The position numbers were made by a program, and so were the translations under genes. 42,277 bases of DNA from Xanthomonas cannabis pv. cannabis (GTDB taxonomy: Bacteria > Pseudomonadota > Gammaproteobacteria > Xanthomonadales > Xanthomonadaceae), in assembly GCF_000802365.1 (NCBI RefSeq), contig NZ_JSZE01000007.1, positions 1 through 42,277 of the forward strand, given 5' to 3'. Shown piece after piece: positions 1 through 8,664 of this stretch. The notes below the pieces were generated by a model that was given only the letters and a program-made list of their open reading frames with translations, had not been told where the DNA came from and did no database searches. The first letter of the stretch is position 1. Each line of letters begins with the position of its first letter.

Positions 1-475
1 CGCAATCGGTGAGGACACAGCACCAGATAGTTGGCTGGTAGTTTTATTGAAGAACCAAGAAGCCACAGCAGAGCCCTGATAGTTACTTGGTTGAAAACTC
101 TACGCACCGACCAACTTGATTGGTCCTTGCCCGCCCACTGTCGCGGAACCCTTGGCGGCATGGATGCCGCCACGGAGCTACATGGACGTACTTGCAGCGT
201 GTCCCGCGATGGTGGGCGGGCAAGGGCCCTGCAGCAAACGCGAAGAACTCGAGTGCGCGGTGCACCCACCAGATAGTTAGCTGGTGGCTTTATGGAAGAA
301 CAAAATCATCGCACCAGAAATTCTGCTGGCTGTTTTATTGAAGCTCTGCGCACCGACCATCTCCACTGGTCCTTGCAGCTAAGCAGCAGACGGATGTCGC
401 CGGGTGGGCGATCAGACCGACAGCCGTGTACCCGGCGGATCAGAACGACCACGGCAGTCATCCACTCCGCACCGC
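1..475. repeat. Gene-free left edge with decayed direct repeats
   Basis: No convincing gene is seen here. Three related copies of a roughly 35-bp unit that begins CACCAGA and contains GCTGG and TTTAT lie near 21-57, 267-303 and 312-345. A second pair of related segments, both with GCACCGACCA and TGGTCCTTGC, lies at 98-130 and 344-377. The copies are imperfect, so this looks like old duplicated or mobile-element-derived sequence. The short open frames are rich in Arg and Cys and lack family features. Confidence 0.6.
125..225. repeat. MITE-like palindromic repeat
   Basis: Terminal inverted repeats of 22 bp at 125-146 and 204-225 match at 20 of 22 positions (seen). Inside them is a perfect inner hairpin, GGCGGCAT at 154-161 and ATGCCGCC at 164-171. 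The whole can fold into one roughly 100-nt cruciform. It encodes nothing. The sequence style recalls non-coding repeats scattered through Xanthomonas genomes, but copy number cannot be checked here. Confidence 0.6.
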
Positions 476-772
476 TTAGGTCAACACGTCCAGCAGGCTA
501 CCCAACATCTCGTCGGAACGCCGCAGCGCGGTGGCATTTGCCTGGAAATCGTTGCGCGCCGACAGCCCTTCCACCAGATCGGTGGCCGGCGCCGATGGAT
601 CGGCACTGGCATCGACCACGCTGGCGGCCACGCCGCCATTGGCCTGCGTGCTGGCGGCAACGGACTGCCGTGGGCTGCCATCCACTGCCTGACGGGCCAC
701 ATTGCTGGCGGCTACCTGCTGGCGCAGTGCGGCCACCTGCATTCCGGAACTGGCGATGCTGTTGATGCTCAT
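476..772 (-). CDS. Small orphan flagellar-rod-like protein
   Basis: This 98-residue protein starts MSINSIASSGMQVAA, like the N-terminal helix of flagellar rod and hook proteins of the FlgB/FlgC/FlgG type. It ends with a segment (DLVEGLSARNDFQANATALR followed by a DEMLGSLLDVL tail) that resembles the C-terminal rod helix of FlgC and FlgG. The middle is a low-complexity Ala/Ser/Val linker. FlgC itself is about 135 residues, so the globular middle is missing. A GGAG ribosome site lies about 7 nt before the ATG. No other flagellar gene is nearby. Its role is unknown: it may be a stand-alone rod-helix protein or a reduced relic. Confidence 0.6.
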   Translation of the reverse strand: MSINSIASSGMQVAALRQQVAASNVARQAVDGSPRQSVAASTQANGGVAASVVDASADPSAPATDLVEGLSARNDFQANATALRRSDEMLGSLLDVLT

Positions 773-1017
773 GATGGCTCCGGTGCAAAAACTACGAAAA
801 AAAGATAGGACGCGCGTTTACTCGCCAGCCGGCGCAGCGCCGATCACAATCGCGCCGCGCTGCTGTCGCGTTTACCGCAAGCTAACCGCTGGCTAGCCTT
901 CTTACGCGGATGGACCCAGCGAACAGCAACTGCGCCCTACCTGCTGCACATCCACATGTCCTACCTGGCAACTGCGACAATGCCGGCCTCACGGCTGCAC
1001 GGTCGCCTCGCCCATGC

Positions 1018-2658
1018 TCAATACGTGCCCACCCGCACACGCAACACCACGGACACATTGCCGGCCGCATCCACACGCCCGAAGTTGAGCCCGTAGTCGG
1101 TCTGGTCGCCGTTGAGCTGCCTTTCTACCTGCCAGCGCCCATCGACATACCGCCCCTGCTCTACCCGCAACAGTTGTCCATGACGGGTATCGGCCGCGTT
1201 GCGAAAAAATTCAATGCGCGAAGCCATGCCGGTCACCAGAAATTCTTCCGGCCCCAACTGGGCTACCAGCAACCGGCCTGCATGGTCGTCGTTGCCGGGC
1301 AGAATCGGCGGCGCATCGCCCCACATGGGCGCACCGAACGACACCTTGGCCTCCCACTCGCCGAAGCGCAGCGTGCGCTGCGGCGTGCCGGGTTGTTCGG
1401 CCACTGCCTGCAGCCGGCCGTCGAAGGCGGCCTGCGCCAGAAGTCGCTGCATCGGCGCAAGCAGCTTGAAGTTGGCCGCGTGCGCAGCGATTGCGGCGCG
1501 ATTGGCCTCGCTGTCGGGGTTGCCATCCATACCGAACACCGAAAAGCCCACCCCGCCCTGCCCCAGCACATGGAACAGATAGGGCGCGGTGGCCGCTTCG
1601 AAGCCGGTTTCCGACACCCAGGCCGGGTTGTCGGGCCGCGCGTACTGGCCGATGACCTTGGTGTATTCGTTGTAATCGTTGGTGTAGATGTCGGTGCCGA
1701 TGAAGTCGATCGACGGCGTGGCCGCACGCCATAGCGCGAACATGTTCACCGTGGCACCGCCGGAGGGATAGTCCATGCCCGGATAACGCTTGCCCTTGTA
1801 GCGCAGCCAGGTGTTCACGTAGAGCGGCAGCGGATACGCACGCTTGCCGGCGGCGGCCACCTGCTCGATGTAGGCGGCGGTGGCATGCGCGTTGAACGCT
1901 TCGGCCGCTTCGGCGCCGAACACTTGCTGCCAGCTGCCCTGCGGCTTGCCCAGTGCACGCGCAATCGCGGCCGGCACCGCTTGTGCGAACGCGGCCTCGC
2001 CGGCCGGGCCGTGGTCGCGCACGGTGCCGATCGCACCGGGCTCGTTTTCCACCTGCACCAGGATCACCGTATGGCGGTCGCCATCCACCTTGCGCAGGTG
2101 CTGCATCAACGCGGTGAACGCGCGCATATCGGCCTGCACGTTGGCCGCCGCATGCGGCGACAGCACATCCACCGGTTCGCCGTTGGCATCGCGCATGCGC
2201 GGGTACGTGGTCTCGTCGCGCTTGATCCATTCCGGCACGTAATGCATCTGGCCGTTCTTCCAGCTGCCGAACCACAGCAAGGCCACGCGCAGGCCGCGCT
2301 TGCGTGCGCCGGCGATCAGTACATCCACATTGGTGGTGTCGAAGCGGCCAGGCGCCGGCTCGAACTGCTCCCAGTACACAGGCGCTTCCACGGTGTTGGC
2401 GTGCAGCGCGACCACCTCGTCCAGCGCCTTGGGCAGCACGGCTGGCCAGGCACTGGAGTTGTGCAGCTGCGCGGCTAGCACAGTGTAGGGCGCGCCATCG
2501 ACAAACAGCGCATGACGGCCGTTCTGGGTGACGAAGCGCGGCAGTTCTTCGGCACTGGCCAGCAACGGCACGCTAGCGGCCAACATCACCAGCGACCACA
2601 GCAGCGCCGCGAGGCGGCCACGCGGCTGCGGTATTTTCAGGGCAAGCACATGCATCAT
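1018..2658 (-). CDS. Secreted GH35 beta-galactosidase-like enzyme (DUF5597)
   Basis: A 546-residue glycoside hydrolase. Residues 1-36 form a signal peptide (hydrophobic run, cut after LLASA), so the enzyme should work in the periplasm or outside. The (beta/alpha)8 core shows a GH35 acid/base site QVENEPG near residue 206 and a likely nucleophile Glu350 in WVSETGF. The C-terminal part fits the DUF5597 beta domain found in many GH35-like proteins. The start is the first of two adjacent ATGs and overlaps the upstream peptidase stop by 4 nt (ATGA), which argues for translational coupling. Given its place beside prolyl peptidases and hydroxyproline genes, I infer action on galactose of plant cell-wall glycoproteins or polysaccharides. 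The exact substrate is not shown by sequence. Confidence 0.85.
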   Translation of the reverse strand: MMHVLALKIPQPRGRLAALLWSLVMLAASVPLLASAEELPRFVTQNGRHALFVDGAPYTVLAAQLHNSSAWPAVLPKALDEVVALHANTVEAPVYWEQFEPAPGRFDTTNVDVLIAGARKRGLRVALLWFGSWKNGQMHYVPEWIKRDETTYPRMRDANGEPVDVLSPHAAANVQADMRAFTALMQHLRKVDGDRHTVILVQVENEPGAIGTVRDHGPAGEAAFAQAVPAAIARALGKPQGSWQQVFGAEAAEAFNAHATAAYIEQVAAAGKRAYPLPLYVNTWLRYKGKRYPGMDYPSGGATVNMFALWRAATPSIDFIGTDIYTNDYNEYTKVIGQYARPDNPAWVSETGFEAATAPYLFHVLGQGGVGFSVFGMDGNPDSEANRAAIAAHAANFKLLAPMQRLLAQAAFDGRLQAVAEQPGTPQRTLRFGEWEAKVSFGAPMWGDAPPILPGNDDHAGRLLVAQLGPEEFLVTGMASRIEFFRNAADTRHGQLLRVEQGRYVDGRWQVERQLNGDQTDYGLNFGRVDAAGNVSVVLRVRVGTY

Positions 2659-5003
2659 CGCGCCTCCGACGGTAGTGAGTTCCAGTGCGGCGTGGGTTCG
2701 TTGCGCAGGTGGCGCACGAAGAAGTCGTATTGACGGCGTTGCACGTAGTCGATCGGCCCGCTGGAGCGGCCCACCGAATGCTCGCCACCGGGCACGTTGA
2801 GCAGATCGAATTGCTTGCCGGCCTTGATCAAGGCATCGACCACCTGCGCAGTGGAGGCCGGGTCGACATTGCTGTCCTGCTCGCCGACGATCAGCAGCAG
2901 GTCGCCCTGCAGCTTGCTGGCGTTGACCACGCCGGATGCCTGCGCATAGCTCGCATCCACCGGCCAGCCCATCCACTGCTCGTTCCAGCTGATCTTGTCC
3001 ATGCGGTTGTCGTAGCAACCGGCAAACGCCACGCCCACCTTGTAGAACTCCGGATGGCGTTCGAGTGCACCCAGCGTGCTCTGCCCGCCGGCCGATGCGC
3101 CATAGATGCCGACCCGGCTGATGTCGTACGAAGGATCCTTCGCGGCCAGCGCGTGATGCCAGGCGATGCGGTCGGCAAAGCCGGAATCGCCCAGGTTTTT
3201 CCATGCCACATCGTGAAACGCCTTGGAACGGTTGGCCGTGCCCATGCCATCGATCATCACCACGATGAAACCCAGATCGGCCTGCGCCTGCATGCCGATC
3301 TGCTTGTCGCCGCCGGAGTGGTAGCCGAACGGCCAGAACGTCTTGGGCACGAAGGCGTCGTGCGGCCCGGCGTAGATGTTTTCGATCACCGGGTATGTTT
3401 TGCGCGGGTCGTAATCGCGCGGGCGCACCACCATGCCCCAGATATCGGTGCTGCCATCGCGGCCCTTGGCCACGAAGGTCTCCGGCGCGCGCCAGCCGGC
3501 GGCCTGCAGCCTGCCGATATCGCCACGCTCAACGGTGTGCAGCAGTTGCCCACCGATGGCGTGCAGCTCCATCACCGGCGGCAGGTCCGGGCGCGAATAC
3601 ACGTCCACGTAATGCCGGCCGTCGTCGGCAATGACCACATCGTGATCCGCATTGGCCGTGGTCAGGCGCGTGAGATGCTTGCCATCGAAATCCACGCGGT
3701 AGAGCTGCCGGTAGTACGGGTCCTTGCCGGCGTCCATGCCGCTGGCGGCGAACCAGATGCGGCGCTGCGCATCGTCCACGCGCAGCACATCGCGCACCAC
3801 CCACTGCCCGCGCGTGATCTGGCGTTTGACCTTGCCGCTGCGGCCATCGAACAGATACAGGTGCCGCCAACCGTCACGTTCTGAAATCCACAACACCTCA
3901 TCGCCGCGCCCATCCACGTCGTGGCGAAAGCTGCGATCGGCATACACGAACGTGCGCGCATCTTCGCCAACGGCCACATGCGCGCGTGCAGTGTGCGCAT
4001 CCACCGCAATCACCCGCATATGCTGAAAGCCACGCTGCACATACTCAAAGCTCACACTGCGGCCATCGTTGCGCCATTGCAGCGGCGACAACGAATATGG
4101 CGTGGCGAACAAGGCGTTATCCACCACGCGCCGGCTGCCATCCACGGCCAGCAGCACCGGCCGTTCCACATCCACCGCATCGCCCGGCTTGGGATACAGC
4201 TGGGTGTGCACTACCGGCTGAAGGCGACCGGCCGGTGCGGCCTCCACACGGGTGACCCGGCGCGCAGTGCCCGGCCGTACCCGATACACCGCCAGCTGCT
4301 GCGAATCGGGAGACCAAGCAATGCTCTCCGGATCGAAATAGTCTTCCGCACGGCCATCGTCGGTGCGCTGGACCAGCTGGCCGTCGGCCACCCGGCGCAC
4401 GACCAGGTTCCAGCCATCGGCCAGCGCCTCCCACTGCCCGTCGGGCGAACGGCGTGGCGTGGTATCGGCCGCTACGTCCGGGTCGCGCACCACGCCAAAG
4501 CCGCGCGGCCGCTGTTGCCCCTGCGGCTGCCGGCCGGGATCGTCGAGCGCGCAGCGGTAGGTGGTCAAGGTACAGCGCCACGCAGCGTCCTCGATGGCGA
4601 ACACGATCGCCCCGTCCTCACGCGCGCCTTCCTGCGCATACGCAAACCGCTCGAATGGCAACATCAACGCCGCATAGGCAGTGCCGGTGGCTGCCTGCAG
4701 CGCCTGGGACACGCGCGCCTGATCGAAGGCGGGCTGCTTGTGCAACGTGGCGACGTCCACGCGCATGAAAGCGAACCCACCAGGCACCGTCTTGCGGTAA
4801 TGGAACCTGCCGTTGTCCTGCCAGTACGCCGGCCAGGCGACGTTCTCGGTCAGCGTGCTCCAGTGCGCGCGCAGGCCCAGCGAACGCTGGTAATCGGCCA
4901 CGCTGGGTGCGGCTTGCGCAGCGGTTGCAAGCAACAGCAGGCAGGCGGCCATGGCGCGCGATGCCTGCGTCAGGCATGCGCATCGCAAGGCATCACTCAC
5001 CAT
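2655..5003 (-). CDS. S9 family (DPP IV / prolyl oligopeptidase-type) peptidase
   Basis: A 782-residue serine peptidase with a signal peptide ending near ATAAQA (about residue 31). A beta-propeller domain follows (roughly 50-500), then an alpha/beta-hydrolase catalytic domain. The nucleophile is Ser637 in GIYGASAGGQS. The acid is probably Asp in GEQDSNVDP and the base His in PGGEHSVG. The family removes dipeptides or cleaves after proline in short peptides. The start at 5003 overlaps the permease stop by 11 nt, and the stop overlaps the GH35 start by 4 nt, so permease, peptidase and glycosidase are likely co-translated. I infer that it trims proline- or hydroxyproline-rich peptides in the periplasm. 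Confidence 0.9.
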   Translation of the reverse strand: MVSDALRCACLTQASRAMAACLLLLATAAQAAPSVADYQRSLGLRAHWSTLTENVAWPAYWQDNGRFHYRKTVPGGFAFMRVDVATLHKQPAFDQARVSQALQAATGTAYAALMLPFERFAYAQEGAREDGAIVFAIEDAAWRCTLTTYRCALDDPGRQPQGQQRPRGFGVVRDPDVAADTTPRRSPDGQWEALADGWNLVVRRVADGQLVQRTDDGRAEDYFDPESIAWSPDSQQLAVYRVRPGTARRVTRVEAAPAGRLQPVVHTQLYPKPGDAVDVERPVLLAVDGSRRVVDNALFATPYSLSPLQWRNDGRSVSFEYVQRGFQHMRVIAVDAHTARAHVAVGEDARTFVYADRSFRHDVDGRGDEVLWISERDGWRHLYLFDGRSGKVKRQITRGQWVVRDVLRVDDAQRRIWFAASGMDAGKDPYYRQLYRVDFDGKHLTRLTTANADHDVVIADDGRHYVDVYSRPDLPPVMELHAIGGQLLHTVERGDIGRLQAAGWRAPETFVAKGRDGSTDIWGMVVRPRDYDPRKTYPVIENIYAGPHDAFVPKTFWPFGYHSGGDKQIGMQAQADLGFIVVMIDGMGTANRSKAFHDVAWKNLGDSGFADRIAWHHALAAKDPSYDISRVGIYGASAGGQSTLGALERHPEFYKVGVAFAGCYDNRMDKISWNEQWMGWPVDASYAQASGVVNASKLQGDLLLIVGEQDSNVDPASTAQVVDALIKAGKQFDLLNVPGGEHSVGRSSGPIDYVQRRQYDFFVRHLRNEPTPHWNSLPSEAR

Positions 5004-6564
5004 CGTCTTCCTCCAGCGCCAGCTCGTCGCTGCGCAGGCCGCTGCGCGCGCCCCAGTGGTAGATGAAGAACGCGATCACTGCCACGCTCAAGGTATCGAA
5101 CGGATGCGCGATCCAGCCGTGTCCACCGAAGGTGCCGGCCCACGACACCAGCATCACCAGCACGAAGAACACGATCAGCCACAACGACGCGCGCACCTGC
5201 CGCAACAGGCGGGTGCGGCCTTCGCGCGATGGCAGGCGATACAGCACATACAGCGCGAACGCGGCCACCTGCAAGCCAAGCAGCCACGACAAGGTGGGCC
5301 AGGTGGACCAGTACACGATCAACGCCGCGACCATGAACGACAGCGGCCCCAGCACCGCCAGGCCGCGGACGAAAAACGGACGCGGCAACGCCGGCGCGCT
5401 GCGGCGCAGGGCTGCCACCGTCACCGGCGCCACCGCATAGCTCAGCACCAGCGCCGCCGACACCACGCCGATCAAGGTCTCCCAGGACGGGAACGGCAAG
5501 GTCCAGAAGATCGACAAGCCCAGGCTTAACCACAACGCCGGACGCGGAATGCCCGACGCCGGGTCCACCCGCGTCAGCACCGGCAGGAAACCGCCGCTAC
5601 GCGCCCAGCCGTACACCACGCGCGGGGTGGCATTCATGTAGATATTGCCGGTGCCGCTGGGCGACACCATGGCATCGCAGATCACCAGCGCCGCCAGCCA
5701 CGCCATGCCCAGGGCCAGTGCGATGTCGTGGTACGGCAGCGAGAAGGCCTTGTCGATGCCGGTCCACCCCTGCGCCAGCTGTGCGGCCGGAATGCTGCCC
5801 AGAAACGCCAGCTGCAGCAGCACGTAGATCACCGTGGACAGCGCCACCGACAGGATCAAGGCGATAGGAATATTGCGCTGCGGGTCGCGCACCTCGCTGG
5901 CCACCGACACGATCGGGGTCAGCCCCAGATACGCGAAGATGATGCCGCCGGCGGAGATCGCCGCTTCCACCCCGGCCATGCCCGACGGCGCGAACCCGTG
6001 CATGCTGAGATTGCCGGCATTGAAGTGCTTCATCAGCAGCACGATCACCAGGATCGGCACCAGGAACTTGAAGATGCTGACGATGTTGTTGGCCAGCGCA
6101 AAGGTCTTGACGCTGAAATAGTTGAGCAGGAAAAACAGCACCAGCAAGGCCAGCTGCACCAGCCAGCCCCAGATGCTGGGATGCGTGCTGTTGGGCTGAC
6201 TCAACCACGGGAACCACGCCGCTGCATATTGCCGCGCCGCCTCCACTTCGATCGCGATCAAGCTGGAAAACGCGATGAGCGTGATGAAGCCAGTCAGCGA
6301 GCCGAGCAAGGCACCATGCGAATACTCCGGGTAGCGCACCACCCCGCCAGCGCGCGGCAACGCCGCACCGAGTTCGCAATAGACCATGCCCAGCAGCAAG
6401 ACGGCGATGCCGCCGAGGATCCACGACACGATGCCGGCCGGCCCCGCAATCGAGGACACATGGCTGGCCGAAAACAACCACCCGGAACCGAAGATCGAAC
6501 CCAGCCCGATAAAGGTCAGGTCGGTCAGGCTGAGCCGCTTGTGGAACTTGCCTTGCGTGGCCAT
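4993..6564 (-). CDS. APC-superfamily amino acid permease
   Basis: A 523-residue inner-membrane transporter with about 12 hydrophobic helices. The first helix carries the APC signature GLGSIFGSGWLF, the usual glycine-rich unwound substrate site of the APC fold. The C-terminus is acidic (LALEEDDGE). The ATG at 6564 has a GGGGG ribosome-site-like stretch about 6 nt upstream. The gene lies in the hydroxyproline/peptidase block and overlaps the S9 peptidase by 11 nt. Uptake of proline, hydroxyproline or a related amino acid is a fair inference from context only; the sequence does not fix the substrate. Confidence 0.85.
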   Translation of the reverse strand: MATQGKFHKRLSLTDLTFIGLGSIFGSGWLFSASHVSSIAGPAGIVSWILGGIAVLLLGMVYCELGAALPRAGGVVRYPEYSHGALLGSLTGFITLIAFSSLIAIEVEAARQYAAAWFPWLSQPNSTHPSIWGWLVQLALLVLFFLLNYFSVKTFALANNIVSIFKFLVPILVIVLLMKHFNAGNLSMHGFAPSGMAGVEAAISAGGIIFAYLGLTPIVSVASEVRDPQRNIPIALILSVALSTVIYVLLQLAFLGSIPAAQLAQGWTGIDKAFSLPYHDIALALGMAWLAALVICDAMVSPSGTGNIYMNATPRVVYGWARSGGFLPVLTRVDPASGIPRPALWLSLGLSIFWTLPFPSWETLIGVVSAALVLSYAVAPVTVAALRRSAPALPRPFFVRGLAVLGPLSFMVAALIVYWSTWPTLSWLLGLQVAAFALYVLYRLPSREGRTRLLRQVRASLWLIVFFVLVMLVSWAGTFGGHGWIAHPFDTLSVAVIAFFIYHWGARSGLRSDELALEEDDGE

Positions 6565-6600
6565 GGTGCCCCCGTTGGAAAGGTTGTAGCCGATTTCTAA

Positions 6601-6820
6601 TTACTGCAGCTGTTCCCTTCTCCCACCGGGAGAAGGTGCCCCGAAGGGGCGGATGAGGGTACGTGCGCAGCCTCGTGCCATTTCGACCCTGAGCAGCTTC
6701 GCTCCGTACCCTCACCCCCCCCCCTCCGCGCCCCGGCCCGCGCCACTGGCGCGGGCGCTCCAAGGCACGCGCGCCAGTGGCGCGCAAACTGTGCCTTCTC
6801 GCCCCGTCGGGAGAGGGGCT
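6601..6820. repeat. Composite structured intergenic repeat
   Basis: A chain of hairpins between two minus-strand genes. A perfect 9-bp stem lies at 6616-6624 / 6628-6636, and GCCCC/GGGGC at 6638-6642 / 6646-6650. A perfect 10-bp inverted pair TGAGGGTACG (654-663 of this kilobase) / CGTACCCTCA lies at 6654-6663 / 6705-6714. GC-rich CCCGCGCCA/TGGCGCGGG-type stems lie around 6736-6780, and a second CCTTCTC...GAGAGGG arm lies near 6793-6817. A run of ten C follows at 6715-6724. It may act in mRNA stability or attenuation between the DUF885 gene and the permease. It is probably a dispersed Xanthomonas repeat. Confidence 0.55.
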
Positions 6821-6828
6821 CAGCATTG

Positions 6829-8664
6829 CTACTGCTTCGACACCTCCTGCGCCCAAGGCGACTTCCCGCCATCGCCGATGAAACGGTCGATGCGTTGCTC
6901 CAGCACCGGTAGCGGCACCGAACCGGTTTCCAGGATCGCGTCGTGGAAGGCGCGGATGTCGAACTTCTCGCCGAGCGCGGCTTCGGCCTTGTGCCGCAAT
7001 TCGATGATCTTCAACTCGCCCAGGTAGTACGACAGCGCCTGCCCCGGCCAGGCGATATAGCGGTCCACCTCGGTGGTCACTTCGTGTTCGCTCAGCGCGG
7101 TGTTGTCGCGCAGATATGCCTGCGCCTGTTCGCGCGTCCAGCCCTTGTGATGCAGACCGGTGTCGATCACCAACCGGCAGGCACGCCACATCTGATACGT
7201 GAGGTAGCCGAAGCGGTCATAGGGCGTGTCGTACATGCCCATTTCCTGGCCCAGGTACTCCGAATACAACGCCCAGCCTTCGCCATACGCGGAGATGTAG
7301 CCGTAGCGGCGGAACTCCGGCAAGCCCTGCGCCTCCGCCGCCAACGGCATCTGCAATGCGTGGCCGGGCGAAGACTCATGCAAGGTCAGCGCGGTCAGGT
7401 TGTACAGCGGCCGCGACGGCAGGTTGTAGGTGTTGACCAGATAGATGCCCGGGCCGCCACGACCGCCGGTATAGAACGGCGCCAGCTCCGGCGGCACCGG
7501 CTCGATGGCGAAACGGCGGCGCGGCAGCCGGCCGATGTAGTCGCCCACCTTGGCATCCACGCGCTTGGCGATCCACGCCGCCTGCTTGAGCAGCTCGTCC
7601 GGCGTCTTGGCATAGAACTGCGGGTCGGTGCGCAGGAAATGCAGGAATGCCGGAAACACCGCCTGCCCGGCCGGCGCTTTGAAGCCGCTGGCTGCGATGG
7701 TCTGGTCCATCTGCGTCCGCAGCTTGGCAACCTCGTCCAGACCGATCTGGTGGATCTGATCGGGGCTCACCTCCAGCGTGGTGAACTCGCGAATCTGCGC
7801 GCGGTAATAGTCCTTGCCATCCGGCAGCGTTTCACCGGCCAGCGTGGTGCGCGCACGCGGTTGATACTCAGTGCGGATGAAGTCCAGCAACTTGGCATAC
7901 GCCGGCACCACCTGCGCGTTGATGGTCTCCTCGGCCTGCGCCCGCAGTTGCGCCTGCACCGCTGCCGGCACGGTGGCCGGCATCTGCTTGAACGGTGCGT
8001 AGAACAGATTGGCCTGACCCTTGGCCTGCGCCACATCGGCGATGGATTGATCGCGGCCGGTCAGCGTGACCTTTGGCTGGCTGAAACCACGCGCCAGCCC
8101 GGCGCGCATGTTGTCGGTGTGCTCGGCGAAATAGCGCGGGATATCGGCCAGCATCTTCAGATAGCGCTGATAATCCTCGCGCGTGCGCAACTTGGCCTCG
8201 GCGCTGAAGCCCAGGTCGCTCCAGAACGCCGAGTCACTGTTGAACGGCATTTCCCAGGCGCGAAAACGCTGCTGATCCAGCAGCACCAGCAATTGCTGGC
8301 GGTACACCTGGTAACTGACCTGATCTTCGGGCGGCAGCTGCGCCTGCGGGATGGCATCCAGTTCCTTCAACGCCTGTTGCCAGTACGCCGTGCGCTGGTT
8401 CTGCGTGGCCACGTCCACCTTGGGTAGATGGTCGGATTGCTGCTCCTGCGTGGCCTGGTTGTCTTCATCCACCGCACCGGACAACTGCGCCTGCCGCCAG
8501 CGCCATTCGCGCGTGTACAGCGCTTTGAAACGTGCCGCCGCGCTGTCTTGCGTGCTTGCTGCGGGTGCGGGTGCTGCGGCTTGCGCCTGCACGGCGGCGG
8601 CGCCCAGACCGGAGGCAATCAACACGCTCAATGCGCTTGCGCGCCAGATGCGGCTGGTCCTCAT
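6829..8664 (-). CDS. DUF885 metallopeptidase-like protein, exported
   Basis: A 611-residue member of the DUF885 family. The N-terminus is a signal peptide (MRTSRIWRASALSVLIASGL, cut near VQAQAAA). A His-Glu motif H429-E430-SSPG-H435 is followed by EGWALYSEYLG, the family pattern thought to bind a metal and to form a thermolysin-like active site with wider His spacing than HExxH. The ATG at 8664 overlaps the stop of the upstream paralogue (ATGA), so the two are coupled. The longer open frame upstream has no family similarity. Inferred role: periplasmic cleavage of peptides, here perhaps proline-rich. No activity can be claimed from sequence. Confidence 0.85.
   Translation of the reverse strand: MRTSRIWRASALSVLIASGLGAAAVQAQAAAPAPAASTQDSAAARFKALYTREWRWRQAQLSGAVDEDNQATQEQQSDHLPKVDVATQNQRTAYWQQALKELDAIPQAQLPPEDQVSYQVYRQQLLVLLDQQRFRAWEMPFNSDSAFWSDLGFSAEAKLRTREDYQRYLKMLADIPRYFAEHTDNMRAGLARGFSQPKVTLTGRDQSIADVAQAKGQANLFYAPFKQMPATVPAAVQAQLRAQAEETINAQVVPAYAKLLDFIRTEYQPRARTTLAGETLPDGKDYYRAQIREFTTLEVSPDQIHQIGLDEVAKLRTQMDQTIAASGFKAPAGQAVFPAFLHFLRTDPQFYAKTPDELLKQAAWIAKRVDAKVGDYIGRLPRRRFAIEPVPPELAPFYTGGRGGPGIYLVNTYNLPSRPLYNLTALTLHESSPGHALQMPLAAEAQGLPEFRRYGYISAYGEGWALYSEYLGQEMGMYDTPYDRFGYLTYQMWRACRLVIDTGLHHKGWTREQAQAYLRDNTALSEHEVTTEVDRYIAWPGQALSYYLGELKIIELRHKAEAALGEKFDIRAFHDAILETGSVPLPVLEQRIDRFIGDGGKSPWAQEVSKQ

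Noticed and set aside
21..345. CRISPR-like array at the left edge
   Set aside because: The three repeat copies are imperfect and unevenly spaced (about 246 and 45 bp), with no cas gene.
2659..3204. 728-residue version of the GH35 protein
   Set aside because: The extra 182 residues are an Arg-rich shadow of the S9 peptidase gene; the signal peptide and ATGA overlap fix the start at 2658.
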